Assembly: GCA_018902385.1 (NCBI GenBank)
Contig: JABSSW010000001.1
Location: 744,001 to 808,000 of the forward strand
DNA from: Physcia stellaris
Lineage: Eukaryota > Ascomycota > Lecanoromycetes > Caliciales > Physciaceae
DNA: 64,000 nt
Direction: 5' to 3'
A program made the position numbers and the translations under genes. Under the pieces are notes generated by a model that saw nothing but the letters and a program-made list of their open reading frames with translations, made no database searches and was not told where the DNA came from. Shown piece by piece: positions 21,375 to 32,549 of this stretch (its first letter is position 1; every line of letters begins with the position of its first letter).

Positions 21375-24300
21375 TCACGGCAGATAGGCTCCACCAGCCA
21401 ATACGAGATTCTGACGCGTAAAGTGGACCTTGTAGACCGGACTCTTCTTGGTAGGGAAAGCGCTGATCTGGTCCGAGGTTACAACAACGTCTTTACCCTT
21501 CTTCTTACCCCCAACACCCTGCCCTTGCGCACCACCATCGACGTTGATCTTCTGTCCGGTGCCACCTTCTCCGATGACTCTACCTTGTCCGCCAGCGGCA
21601 TCGTTAGGCACTGCGATATCCCAGACTCGAACTGTTCCGTCCCCAGCTCCTGAGACAAGGACGGTAGACTCAACGCTCCAAGTCAACGACCAAATACCAG
21701 CCTTCTGGTGACCACGCATGCGCTTCAAGAGCTTGCCAGGTGCCAGATCCCAAAGGATGATCGTTCCATGATCATCTGCAGAGGCCAGTATCTTGCCGCT
21801 GGGGCTGCAGGCCATGCTAGTGATACTGCCTGTATGGCCGGTAAATAGACGTACAGCTGTACCGTCAGTAACTTTCCACATCCGCACCGTCTTGTCACAG
21901 CTTCCCGTGAAGGTGTAAGCGTTGTTGGGGTGGAAACAGACGACATCGACGTCATTGTCATGGCCAACGAAAATCCGGAGTGCTTCGATACGATCGGTAG
22001 ACCATAATCGCGCAGTCCTGTCATGAGAGCCAGTCAAGAAATAATGTCCGAACGGTCCCCATCTAACGTCCCACACAATATCATTATGTTCTTTATAAAC
22101 CACGACGCATGACCAATTCTCAAGTGACCATAAACGGACAGTTTTATCGGCTGAACACGACAGAAGATATTTGGAAGTTGTTATGTTTGACGTGTTAGCT
22201 GAGGCGTTCGGGGTTTGAGCTGAAGGCGAAAAAGAGACATTATATACTGATCCAGAATGGCCAATGAGGCGGCGTGACCCAGAAGGCTGTAAGCTACCAT
22301 TGGCTTGTGAGCTGGGTGTGGGTAGAGGCTTGCCATCGAGGGTCCAGACTCGAATGTACGACTCACTCATGCCAGCAGCAACGAGAAGATTGTCTTGCGA
22401 GAAATCTAAGCAGTTGATGCTTTGCACGATGTAAGTAAACGGCCTATTGTAAGTTTGAAGTTGTGACCATACCTATCGTGAGTGTTGTGAAATGTGTACA
22501 TGACGACGCTCACGGCAGGACCAACTCCACCAGTCCTGCTCTCGATTTTGAATCTATCGCGATTCTCTTTGACCTTTTGAACCTCCATGGCGATGTCGCG
22601 GGGTGAACTTGCTGGCAGGGGAAGCTCGGTACGGCTTGGTGCGTCTTCACTCTCTTCACGTTTTATCTGCTGGTCGAAGTGTTGGCTGAGCGAAATTTGT
22701 CCTTCTGCTGGTGGGTGTCTAGCATCTTCTTCATCCAAACGGGCGCGGACCTCCCCTACATAATCCGGGTCCATTGGCAGCGGTCCAAGCCGTAGTCTCG
22801 CCAATACGGTGGAGCCTGGAGCCTGGTCTGTATTTGCTGATCCAGCATTGTGGCCGGGAATGCCTTCGTCCTCGGCAGGGTGATTTTCGAGTTGGCGTGC
22901 ACGGTCGAGCAACCTTGCCAGGTAGGACTGGTTATCTGTTGAGCTTTCGAAGGTGACGGTTTGGAGTTTGCCTTGGATGACATTGACAAGGACTGCAGAA
23001 CCCTGTTTGTGTGTATTTTCCAAGAAGAGGATCAGAGCAGTAAAGGCCGTCCCATTCACACGGAGTCTGTATTTATTCCCCAGAAAAACCTTAGCGGTTG
23101 CATTGCTAGTCACATGTTCTGGAAGATGGATTGGCTGAAGGGCGTGCAGCTCATCTGAGTGCTCTGCTTCAAAAATGTCTTTAAACTTCTGAAAAAAGGC
23201 ACGACTGTCGCTGCCGTGGCCATCGCTCGCCAATTGCAAGAAAGAATACACAAAGACCGGCCATCGAAAACGCCTCAGGTCCGCCTATGGATGATTAGTG
23301 TTTCTGTCTAGGATGGCAGAAAGCGCCCACCTTGTAGATATCTAGAGCCCCCTCAATGTAGTTCACCATCAGTTCTGTATCAAGCATCAGAAAAGCGCTT
23401 CACCCAAATGTATAACGCCCTATACACACCGAAAGCTCTCATGTACTTGGTTCCGATGGGCTCGTCGGCTTTTGTTTGGAGAGAGCCTGCTTCGGTGCTT
23501 GATTCTATGCGGAGCATTGCCTCGGATTTGCTGTACCCTTTCTTGTTCAGGTATTCGAGAACCTGAGGAATCAAATCATTAGTTTTCTTTTCCATGATGT
23601 GTTATCTAAACTTGACAACAGTGATGTGAGACAAGTCTCACTGCGGTGTTACCAGTCAAGGATGGTCATGGAGTGAATTGCAGGTATCACACTGAATGCC
23701 AAGCAATTCTAAGAGGACACGGAGTAGGAATGCCGTTGTTAGAATATCTAAACATGAAGGAGTTGACGCTGGCGATCGTTTAAGGCCACCAACATACCGA
23801 CTTGGTGAGTGCGCGACTAGATACTAACGCCGTCTCCGAGGACACCATTCTGCTCTCTAACTCTTGGGGCAGCAATTCCCCTTGGGAGTAAGCAGATGTC
23901 AATTCCGTTCTCCTAGACGAAGGCTTCCCAAGGAAGATAGGTCGTTCTACGCGACTTGGGGGAGCTGGACCCGGTCCTTGTGCATACATGGATATTTCCT
24001 CTTCTTGTGTTTTAGACGGCTTCCATGGGACAGCAAGATTTCCTTCTGCTTGCTCAGAAGTGAACCGCGTCTCTGCCGAACATTGAGCGCGAGGAGACTG
24101 GCGAAGAGAAAACCCCTGAGCTGGAGAAGGAGGACTGGTTGGAGTGTTAACTGTGTCTTGTGTGGGCGATGATCCCGAGTTGACAGCTGCCTTCTTGCGG
24201 GCCGACACTGAACGTGTGATCCTGGCTGAGCTTGGGGGCTCCCGAATCCGTCTTGTTGCCATCTGCCGTCCTTCTGTGAGGCCTTCTTGGGCTTTAACTT

Positions 24301-25221
24301 TTGGAGACTGGTCTGTCGCTGACGCCTTGCCAGTGGATTCAGCTTCTAGGTTCATGGCGTCTCCACTCCGCTCTTTTGATTGAGATATTTGAAACCGCTA
24401 GCTGGACTAATATATGCGCATTGGATGGGCTCGACGAAGTCTCACCATTGGTATCTTGGGGGAAAATGAGGAATGAGTGTCCTAGAAGCCGAACCAGAAA
24501 AGACTGGATTCATGGAGTGGCTCTGCGTGGCTTTGCGCATGGCGAGGAAGGAGCTACCCATCCAATGTGGTAGTTTTTTTTTTTGGAATATTAGGGAGAA
24601 GAGCATCTCACAGCTTGCTAATCGTCCTCGTGTTCTCTTGATATTGTCGTCGTTGGCTTTTGTTCTTTACTCGATCTTGCAAATCTGATAAAACGATTCA
24701 GGTTTCAGGGTCCATGAATGAAAGCATCATCTCATTGAAAGTTCCGGGATACTACAACATCCGGATGATAGACTTATAGCGTGGCGTGCTTTTGTACCAA
24801 AACCAGAAGTAGTTCACCCTCGACAGACCGTATTACGTCTTCATCGGCATCCTCAGGCCCAAATCCGTTTCGCGGAACCCATCCATAGCGTACGGCCCCC
24901 TCTCCAGACGAGATTTACTCATGATCCGTGGCTTCTCTCCATGGTGAAAGTCCAGAAAGGTTGAAATGACGACAAGTGAAATGTTACAAATTCGCCAGTC
25001 AAGTGGACGCAGAAGATTCAGAGAGACAAGATCATGTTCCTTACAATGCTATTCAGATTTTGCTGCGACATATTGCCACCTTGCACAGAGCCTCCCCCTA
25101 GTTGAGAGTCTCCAGTCCTATGTTGTTGTGGCATTGACACGGGCATGTTGCCGTTGGTAGTGCCGTTTGCGGTAGGTCGTGGGACGGAAGCACTACCGCC
25201 ATTGGAAGGCTGTCCAGACAT
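21375..25221 (-). CDS. TAF5: TAF5, WD40 subunit of TFIID and SAGA
   Basis: Proposed exons 25221-25045, 23562-23430, 23374-23331, 23284-22473 and 22419-21375; 736 residues, all junctions in phase. Order: Gln/Asn/Gly-rich N-terminus, LisH motif (VLEYLNKKGYSKSEAML, about 60-76), TAF5 NTD2 (ELMVNYIEGALDIYK to KVFLGNKYRLRVNG, about 104-185), linker, then six or seven WD40 repeats (for example GSHDRTARLW, GSCDKTVRMW, GAGDGTVRVWD). It scaffolds TFIID and SAGA in the nucleus. The first intron would be 1,482 bases, far longer than any other here, and contains a separate open frame. The joint NLNSI|VLEYLNKKGY matches fungal TAF5 N-termini and is in phase. A short alternative start is the ATG at 23595 (MEKKTNDLIPQVLEYL). 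Confidence 0.9.
23780..24355 (-). CDS. Hypothetical ORF inside the long TAF5 intron
   Basis: A 191-codon open frame on the TAF5 strand, within its first intron. The product is low-complexity: basic RRIREPPSSARITRSVSARK, then Ser/Pro-rich (TPTSPPSPAQ), ending SRALTKSVCWWP. A GTATGT donor lies near its end (about 23805), so it may be an exon of a longer transcript. Upstream sequence (24400-25040) is not coding and could hold its promoter. No family recognised. It may be a nested gene, an alternative TAF5 exon, or chance. Confidence 0.35.
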   Translation of the reverse strand: MNLEAESTGKASATDQSPKVKAQEGLTEGRQMATRRIREPPSSARITRSVSARKKAAVNSGSSPTQDTVNTPTSPPSPAQGFSLRQSPRAQCSAETRFTSEQAEGNLAVPWKPSKTQEEEISMYAQGPGPAPPSRVERPIFLGKPSSRRTELTSAYSQGELLPQELESRMVSSETALVSSRALTKSVCWWP

Positions 25222-25972
25222 TTGGATACCATAAAGGAGCAGAGACGTACAGCTATGATTAAATTGAGGGTTGATTCTTTAGATTTCGGAAGAGATGTGT
25301 TCGTCGGAATAGAAGAAGAGAAGAAGAGTATTGAGACCCTCGGGGCAGACTACCAGTTTATTTTTATGGTACTTGTAGAGTCAACTTCCGGCCCTAGCCG
25401 GCAGACGGACCTTTTCTCGATTTCAAAACGCTTGCGACTGCTTGGCGTCTTTTTTTTTCACACATTATTACCCCGCGATAGCAAGAACAAAACAATTTCA
25501 GGCAGTATTTTGTGTACAACAACTGATACTACCTGTAGTATCAACATAACTTCAAAATTTAAAAGCATATGAAATTAATCTCGTAAAATCGAAAAGTTGG
25601 GTGTGAAAAACTACAAGTCAGAATTAGGTTTGCGACTTTTGATGAAAGAAATCAAAATCGTGGAATAACGTGTGAAAAGATACTGTAACGCCAAGGAGTC
25701 GCAAGCGTTTTGATATGTATCGAGAATCAGTAAGGTACCTCCGTGGAAGCCTAGAATAACTCAAAAGTCAAGTCGACAGCTCGCTAAGTAGACACTTGAG
25801 ACGTTTCTCAGGCCTTGACACTTAGGTCCCTGATGTAACAGTGGGATCCGAAACATTCTAACGGAAATGAGAGCCATGATACTCGTAGATGTTAACTTCC
25901 TTCCTATCAACTGATATTATTTGAGCGCTCCAACAAATCACGCTACATGTATGAATTTGGGGAAACATCAGT
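25222..25972. promoter_or_regulatory. Divergent TAF5/MED11 promoter region
   Basis: 750 bases between two divergent starts, AT-richer than the coding flanks, with long T and A runs (for example near 25450). No element or RNA gene recognised. Both neighbours belong to the Pol II machinery. Confidence 0.45.
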
Positions 25973-26590
25973 ATGACCACCGCCGATCGAATTAAGCAGT
26001 TGAATGACCTTGAGCAGGTTTGTTTGCCTATTCGTCTCCATCCTTTCATTCTATGCTCATCGGTCGATCAGGATGTGGTTCAACTAGTCAAGTCCGCGGG
26101 CACGGCTATCAAAGCCCTTGCACCAACGTCGCCACCCTCTACTGAGGCACTGACTGCTACGGATCAATCCGTTGAACAGCAGAAGCAGACATTCTCTGCA
26201 GCTACGACTGAGTATTTTAAGCGATTGTACTCTCTAGACGTTGGTTTGCGGACCCAGATTCGAGCGCTCGAAGAGGCCGAAATCATCTCTACTGAGGCTG
26301 CTGGAAGAGACCAACCTAAAATCACTACCTCCGGCAAATCTACCGGTCTGCTAGGAGAGCCCTCTTCTGTGACTAGACCTGCTGCAATCAACAGGTCTAA
26401 TGTGAGTGGAGGTGGGCTCGGAAACCTGGATGTCGGATGGCTTAACAGTCGGAATGACTACGTAGGCAAGAACATGGAAGCAGCATTATTGAAGGAAGCA
26501 TCAGAGTTTCTGGCTGGATTGGAGTCTCAGGAGTCTCAACAGGCCCCAAGGAAAGTACGTGAGGAGCTCGATATGATAGGCGTCGAGTAA
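25973..26590 (+). CDS. MED11: Mediator subunit 11
   Basis: Exons 25973-26017 and 26072-26590; 187 residues. MTTADRIKQLNDLEQDVVQL followed by KSAGTAIKALA is the Med11 N-terminal helix pattern; the next helices include EYFKRLYSLDVGLRTQIRALE. The C-terminal part (RNDYVGKNMEAALLKEASEF) is the usual fungal extension. Med11 sits in the Mediator head with Med17 and Med22 and contacts TFIIH. The intron starts GTTTGT and ends TCAG. Family identification rests on short helices, hence not full certainty. Confidence 0.85.
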   Translation: MTTADRIKQLNDLEQVCLPIRLHPFILCSSVDQDVVQLVKSAGTAIKALAPTSPPSTEALTATDQSVEQQKQTFSAATTEYFKRLYSLDVGLRTQIRALEEAEIISTEAAGRDQPKITTSGKSTGLLGEPSSVTRPAAINRSNVSGGGLGNLDVGWLNSRNDYVGKNMEAALLKEASEFLAGLESQESQQAPRKVREELDMIGVE

Positions 26591-27103
26591 GAGCTGTTCA
26601 GTCGCTGGCGGTGGACAGACAGTTATCCATTAGCCTGTGCCGAGTGGCGCTTCATGGCATAACTCGATCGCATTCACCGTCTATGGAAATGTTGAGACCG
26701 TTCGAATCTGCGCGGTGACTCCTTCCGTGACTCCTCAGTAGACAAGCTTGACCTCTCGAGCTGGGATGCAGATCGCGCCTGCTGGCAATGAATAATTCCA
26801 GCTTTAATCCTTGTCACGTAGGGCAAACTCGCTGAGAGGCCACTTGTCTCGGATGCTTTATTGAGCTCGAGGATCGTGAGTGTCAAAAAGTCCAGATTGA
26901 CGATGCCGACCTGGAAAATGTCGGGCGTGGGGGGGGTTGAAAATCTAGCATGGGCGTCACAAGCTCGCCAAGGAACGGATGGAGATCCGCATGTACCCAA
27001 TCAACAAACTGTCTCCACTCTTCGTCCTTCATCACCACAATGGTCAATCGCTACTGTCAAAAGCCTTGACATAAGCTCCCATATACCCAAGATAGCCGTT
27101 GCA
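26591..27103. other. Intergenic, MED11 to VPS5
   Basis: 513 bases holding the MED11 3' end and VPS5 promoter. An open frame runs through into the VPS5 start but has no resemblance upstream of it. Confidence 0.45.
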
Positions 27104-29106
27104 ATGGATGCCGAGGATTCTCCCTGGGGTGGTACGTTGCCAGCTACATATCGTAATGCGCTCTAATATAATTCTCTAGATGTCCCTTCCCGCTCAAGCT
27201 CTGGGGCAAACCTCAACAAAAGTGCGGATACCGAAGGGCAAGGTTAGACAATTGATCCTCCCTCCAGCTGTCTTTACTAACTTTCACTCATCCTAGACAG
27301 TAAGCCTCAATCAACCCCAAATCTCAATTCCCCCACATCGGCCGCACCAAAATCCCCAGCAGGAAGAGGTCCGCGAACACCTCGACGAGTCGGGGCTCAA
27401 GCAACACGACTAGAAGCTGTTGATGACTCGCTTGGGCCCCTTGGACCTTTGGGTGAAAATGCAACGGCCCCTGAGCCCGAACAGCCGCCAATACCACCTT
27501 CCAAAGAGCAATCGCTCCCGCTACGAAATGCCCGCACGCAAGCCTCACAATCTCCGATGAGCCGGAGCATGATGGACTCCGTAAATCTCGGTGATACGGA
27601 CGGGTCTACCAGCTCTCTAAGAAGATATGCGCAAGGGCAGCCTTCACCTGCAGGACCGGAAGGTACAAGAAGGCAGAACCAACCAAGCGTAAGTATAGAA
27701 CAAGCCGCAAGGCCAAGCTTCGATATCACTGTTGGAGATCCGCATAAGGTTGGAGATTTGACGAGCAGTCATATTGTTTACCAAGTCAGGACGAAGGTAC
27801 CGACAATCTACTCGTGGAAGTACCATCAACTGCATTATTGATTTCAATAGACTTCATCAAAAGCCTACAGGCAACCTGAGTTTGCGGTCAGTCGTCGTTA
27901 TCGGGACTTCCTTTGGCTTTACAATACCCTCCACAACAACAATCCGGGTGTCGTCGTTCCTCCTCCCCCTGAAAAGCAAGCAGTCGGTCGGTTCGACAGC
28001 AATTTCGTTGAATCACGACGATCTGCACTGGAAAAAATGCTTAGCAAGACTGCAGCTCATCCCATACTGCAACACGACGGAGATCTTAAGATATTTCTCG
28101 AAAGTGATGCGTTCAATATGGACGTCAAGCACCGCGAACATAAAGAGCCTGGTCTTGGTGAAAGCAAAGGCATGTTTAGTGCCATTGGCCTGGGTGGTAG
28201 TGGAGGGGGCAAATTCATCGAGCATGACGATTGGTTCCATGACCGAAGAATATACCTTGACGCCCTGGAGATCCAATTGAAGGCGCTTCTCAAAGCCATA
28301 GATACTGTCGTGCAACAACGAAAGGCGTTGGCTGAAGCAGCAGGTGATTTCTCTGCGTCCCTTCATGCACTCTCTACGGTTGAGCTCTCTATATCTCTCT
28401 CAGTACCCCTTGAAGGTCTCTCCGATCTCCAACTCCGTATCCGAGAGCTTTATGAACGCCAAGCTCAGCAAGACGTCCTTACGCTTGGCATCACGGTCGA
28501 TGAATACATACGCCTTATTGGTTCAATCAAAATGGCATTCAACCAGCGGCAGAAATCATTCCACGCGTGGCACAGCGCAGAAGCAGAATTATCTAAGCGA
28601 AGGGCGACGCAGGATAAGGTATTGAAATCAGGCAAGACGCAACAAGATCGCCTGAATCAGTTACAAGCAGACGTGGGGGAGGGTGAAAGACGAAGTCATC
28701 AAGCAAGATTGCTCTTTGAGGATATGGGCCGGTTAATGCGAGGAGAGCTAGAAAGGTTCGAAAGAGAAAAGGTCGAGGACTTCAAAAGCGGAGTCGAAAC
28801 GTTCTTGGAAGGAGCCATTGAGGCACAAAAAGAGGTAAGCCTTCATTGCTGTACAACAGGTAATGTAGACACTAGAGGTGATACTAACCAGTATAGCTCA
28901 TCGAACTTTGGGAAACCTTTCTAATGCAATTCGACGCCGACGAAGATGGGGAACCATTCTTCAAGCCACCAGCTGTATCCCCAGCACCCTTGAAACAGCA
29001 AGACGATCAACAAAGTACTGAGCAGCATTCACCCGAACCGAGTACCGAGGAGGGCGGGACCACCCAGGAGGCTGCAGCTACCGCCACCATAGAGCAGGAA
29101 GAATAA
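27104..29106 (+). CDS. VPS5: VPS5-type sorting nexin (retromer), PX-BAR
   Basis: Exons 27104-27131, 27180-27242, 27297-27796, 27851-28834 and 28897-29106; 594 residues. MDAEDSPWGDVPSR is a typical fungal Vps5 start. A Ser/Pro/Arg-rich N-terminus leads to a PX domain (about 170-310) with RRYRDFLWLYN and the lipid-binding PPPPEKQ, then a BAR coiled-coil (about 340-560; FIEHDDWFHDRRIYLDALE, then LYERQAQQDVLTLGITVDEY). The C-terminus is acidic and Gln-rich. Vps5 with Vps17 bends endosome membranes and, with the Vps26/29/35 trimer, returns cargo to the Golgi. Confidence 0.95.
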
Positions 29107-29401
29107 CACAAGCGTACTTTCAGCCTGTATGTACGATTCAAGGCGATTTGATGCAAAGATATGACTCTTTGCTACTTTTGTATTCTACGCGACTTGATGC
29201 TTACAGCAGCAGACCGTGCTGCTTTTTGCAAAGGCTGTGCGGGGCTGACTCGCCGATCGACATGCAGCACTGCCACTCATTACAGGTGAGGCAGCAACTC
29301 TCACCGCATTCATTGTATAAACTCTCACTGTGTCCATTATACAAGTGCGCCGTCTCATTAATGTACCCCTGTTCTTTTGACAAGTAGGCGTCTCATTCGA
29401 A

Positions 29402-31306
29402 ATGGCGCTCCCTATCTCTGCGGGTGAAATTTTTGGAGTTGCGAAATTTGCATACGACTTGTGGCAATCATGTAAGGATTTTGAAGGCGAGTTCGAGCAG
29501 GTAGGGAAGGAGCTGTTCGCTCTGCGTACCGTAGTCGAACTCGTGCATATCGAGTGCCAGGATCCAAATTCGATCATCAACCTTGTCGATAATAAGGAGC
29601 AAACCGTACGGAAGCAGCTTGGCGTCTACGTTCGCAATTGCAGACAAGCACTAAAGTCTGTCGAATTTCTGCTGAAGCGCTATAAAGCGATGAACCTATG
29701 GGACCGCATGGCTTGGAGTCTGTCAGGGCACGCAGAAGTTTCGAGCTTGGAGTCCAATCTCTCGTCGTTCGCTACACAGCTGGATAGCTATGTGCAGAAG
29801 CTCGAGCTTAAGGGTCTTGGACTGTTGAACAAGAATGTTATTCTAGCGGACAAGAACATTTCATTACGCATTGGACGCCTTGAAGAGTTATTAGAGAAGC
29901 ATGACGGCGATGGGAAGGCCGCCGTGACAGACCTGATGCAGGAAAGACTGAAGAGCGGCGCTTCGCAGAAGGATCGAACCAGGTCTCAAACCGTCATGTT
30001 CGATTACGTGAAGGAGGTGTGCCAGGGGAATAATAAGAAGCGGCGGCCGCAGACACCCGATCCGCCACGAGGACGACCTGATGCCAATGGTGGCAGTCTC
30101 GGAGTTCCCAAGGAGGGAAAGCGTGCTCTGTCGACCGGTGGGACATCTCCATCGAGTGGCCATGCCACCAAGATTCCACCAAGACCCACAAAACCTGATA
30201 ACCCGAGCTTTACCCTTGAGTGCTGGCTCATTCAAAAAAGGTCTGCCCAAGCTTTGTTTGTCACATTTGAGCTCTCGGAGAAAGAAAAGCAATGCAGGGG
30301 CCAGTGGAAGCTGCGAGACATGGCTCGGCAATTTAATGGCTCCTGCAAATCCGACAGACTTGATGGCAATCATAACCTCGTTAAATGGGTATTGGAAGAC
30401 CGGAAGAAGAAAGAAGAAGATATTAAATACACGTGGTACCCTCATGCGGCGAAAATCGAACGCAAAGGTAATGATGTATTGTTAGGCATGGGAGTGGAAG
30501 AGCAGGCCATGGTGATTATCAAGAGGCAGATGACTCCAAGTGCTCAGAAGATAGCCGACGAGAAGACAGCCGCAAAGGCTGAGAAAGCCGCGAAAAAAGA
30601 CAATGCAGAGAAGGCGGCTGCGAACCAAAAAGCCAAGGAAGCAGCACTTAAGAAGGAAAAGAAAGAGCAAGCTGACAAGGTCAAAGCCTTAGAGAAGGAG
30701 AACGCCAAGTTAAAAACGCTAAATCATGATAAGCCTAATCGGAACGCTTCTGGGGGAGCTGCAAGTTCAGATGAGAATGCGAAACAGCCCACTCAAGATA
30801 AGTCTGAGCTTGACAGCACTAATAAAGGGTTAAAAGAGTCAGCTTCGAAGTTAGATGAACAGAGTTCCAAAGCCAACAGCAAAGCCAAGGAAGCTAAGTC
30901 CGCCGAAGACAGGTCCTCAAAGGAAAACTTTCGATCAGGCCCCAACAAGAAACAGGGGAAAGAGGCTGTAGTATCAACTGGTAAATCGTCAAATTCCTCT
31001 ACCGCCATTACCGGCGCTAAGGCCATGGAGAGTAAAACTGCGAAAAAGTACAACAAGAAGCATAACAAGCCAGATATTAAGAGCCAAGACCCCATTAATG
31101 GTTCTGCTCCCAAGCAAAGAAAGATCCATAAGCCTGCGAACAAGGATAAGCAGAACGACAACAAGCCAGACACTAAGGCCCAAGAACTCATTGATGGTAC
31201 TGCTCCCAAGCAAAGAATGGACCATGAAAAAACAGAGATTCGGAATCTAAAGGAGGAAAATGCTAGATTGAAAGCAGCCTTAGAGGAAGCTAGATCTGAG
31301 GTATGA
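29402..31306 (+). CDS. Protein with STAND-type N-terminal helical domain and Lys-rich tail
   Basis: Single exon, 634 residues. The first 150 residues (MALPISAGEIFGVAKFAYDL, then CKDFEGEFEQVGKELFALRT) match the all-helical N-terminal domain that precedes NACHT/NB-ARC regions in many fungal STAND (NLR-like) proteins. No nucleotide-binding domain follows. Residues about 215-265 are Pro/Arg/Gly-rich; 270-380 look globular (TLECWLIQKRSAQALFVTFE); 385-605 are Lys/Ala/Glu-rich and highly charged, with two imperfect copies of about 20 residues (NKPDIKSQDPINGSAPKQRK and a variant 41 residues later). A leucine-heptad coil ends the protein (NLKEENARLKAALEEARSE). Function unknown; a signalling adaptor is only a guess. 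Confidence 0.7.
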   Translation: MALPISAGEIFGVAKFAYDLWQSCKDFEGEFEQVGKELFALRTVVELVHIECQDPNSIINLVDNKEQTVRKQLGVYVRNCRQALKSVEFLLKRYKAMNLWDRMAWSLSGHAEVSSLESNLSSFATQLDSYVQKLELKGLGLLNKNVILADKNISLRIGRLEELLEKHDGDGKAAVTDLMQERLKSGASQKDRTRSQTVMFDYVKEVCQGNNKKRRPQTPDPPRGRPDANGGSLGVPKEGKRALSTGGTSPSSGHATKIPPRPTKPDNPSFTLECWLIQKRSAQALFVTFELSEKEKQCRGQWKLRDMARQFNGSCKSDRLDGNHNLVKWVLEDRKKKEEDIKYTWYPHAAKIERKGNDVLLGMGVEEQAMVIIKRQMTPSAQKIADEKTAAKAEKAAKKDNAEKAAANQKAKEAALKKEKKEQADKVKALEKENAKLKTLNHDKPNRNASGGAASSDENAKQPTQDKSELDSTNKGLKESASKLDEQSSKANSKAKEAKSAEDRSSKENFRSGPNKKQGKEAVVSTGKSSNSSTAITGAKAMESKTAKKYNKKHNKPDIKSQDPINGSAPKQRKIHKPANKDKQNDNKPDTKAQELIDGTAPKQRMDHEKTEIRNLKEENARLKAALEEARSEV

Positions 31307-32549
31307 TATGGCTAAGGACCAAGTCTTTGCTCAGACAACCTATTTCGTCACATGGCCTAGCCTGATATGATCGTGCTACTCGGCCGTCCCGTGTTTGAGC
31401 TTCTTGCTCTGAGGATTTAATTTTTATCGTTGACTGGACGTTGACCTGTTTTTGGGACCCCAGCTAAGGTTTAAGGTACTAGTCTTCTGGTCCTGATTAC
31501 GGCCGAGGTAGTCTTCTATCTGATGGGATGCGCCCAGACGGTTGGCACAGGCCATGGACCACTGCTCAAATGAGTAGAAACTGCAAAGAGCCAAGGGTCA
31601 ATTGCATTTTTCAATGACGGCAATGATAGCTAGGAGGTGCCTCCAAACTGGGTTATTCGACTAAGGGACATCAAGAGAAGCATTCCTCGTGGTGTATGTC
31701 GTTGGGATCTAGCCAGAACCAAACGATTTACAATTGAAAGAACTTGAAAAGGCGCGTCAAGTAATTGATGTAGCATAAATTTAGTACATGACAAAATCAA
31801 TGCTAATCGTACGTTGCACGTTCACGCCTCTGACGGTCATTATTGTCTTATTATTGTCTACTCTTTTCATAGTATGCATTTGAACCATTTCGGCTTTAAA
31901 ATGAGTGCTTTTGCCTTGTATAGGTGGCTTTCTGTGACTTACATATAAAGGAAAGAGCTTACTTGTGCTTTTTCCATCATTCCTGAATACATTGAGGCCT
32001 ACTTCTTTCAACCGAAGGTGGATACATACGTAAATTTTTCTGTACACGTAGTATTTCCTTCCGATTCTCTGTGCTCCTATTTCAGAGCTGATCTCAGCCC
32101 ATGGAGGTTCATGCTTTATCCTAAGAGTCACCATGAGCAGACCTGTACTGACTGGAGCTTTCCACCTTATGGGATAATCATGGAGCCTCAAGGGTCACTT
32201 GAGTTCTGGCCATAATCCCAGGCTCAGTCTACTACAGAACCCTCTAGGTTCAGCTCTGAGATGGTCCAGCTCTACTTAGTGTTTCTCTCCCTTTCTTTGA
32301 AGGAGAAATGACTAGATGTGTCTTACCGGACGGTTCCATAACTACTTACAAAGCCCCTACCTACTAGCCAGTAGACCTTCCTCCTATGCGATTGCACCTT
32401 CCTCAAGGTCCCAACGTTGATCTTCCAGTCAGCTGCCTACATAAGAGACAGCCTCCCAAGTGTTGGCATCAATACGTGGCAGAATTCAAGATATCTGTTT
32501 GAGGTATGTTCAAGCCACCCTTTTCTTTCTTGCTTATTAACACGCCCCG
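31307..32549. other. Intergenic stretch
   Basis: About 1.2 kb. A minus-strand frame of 136 codons (32191-31781) lacks family resemblance and plausible splice context. No RNA gene, repeat or transposon recognised. Confidence 0.4.

Noticed and set aside
31781-32191. 136-codon minus-strand frame
   Set aside because: No family resemblance, no splice context; compatible with chance in a non-coding stretch.
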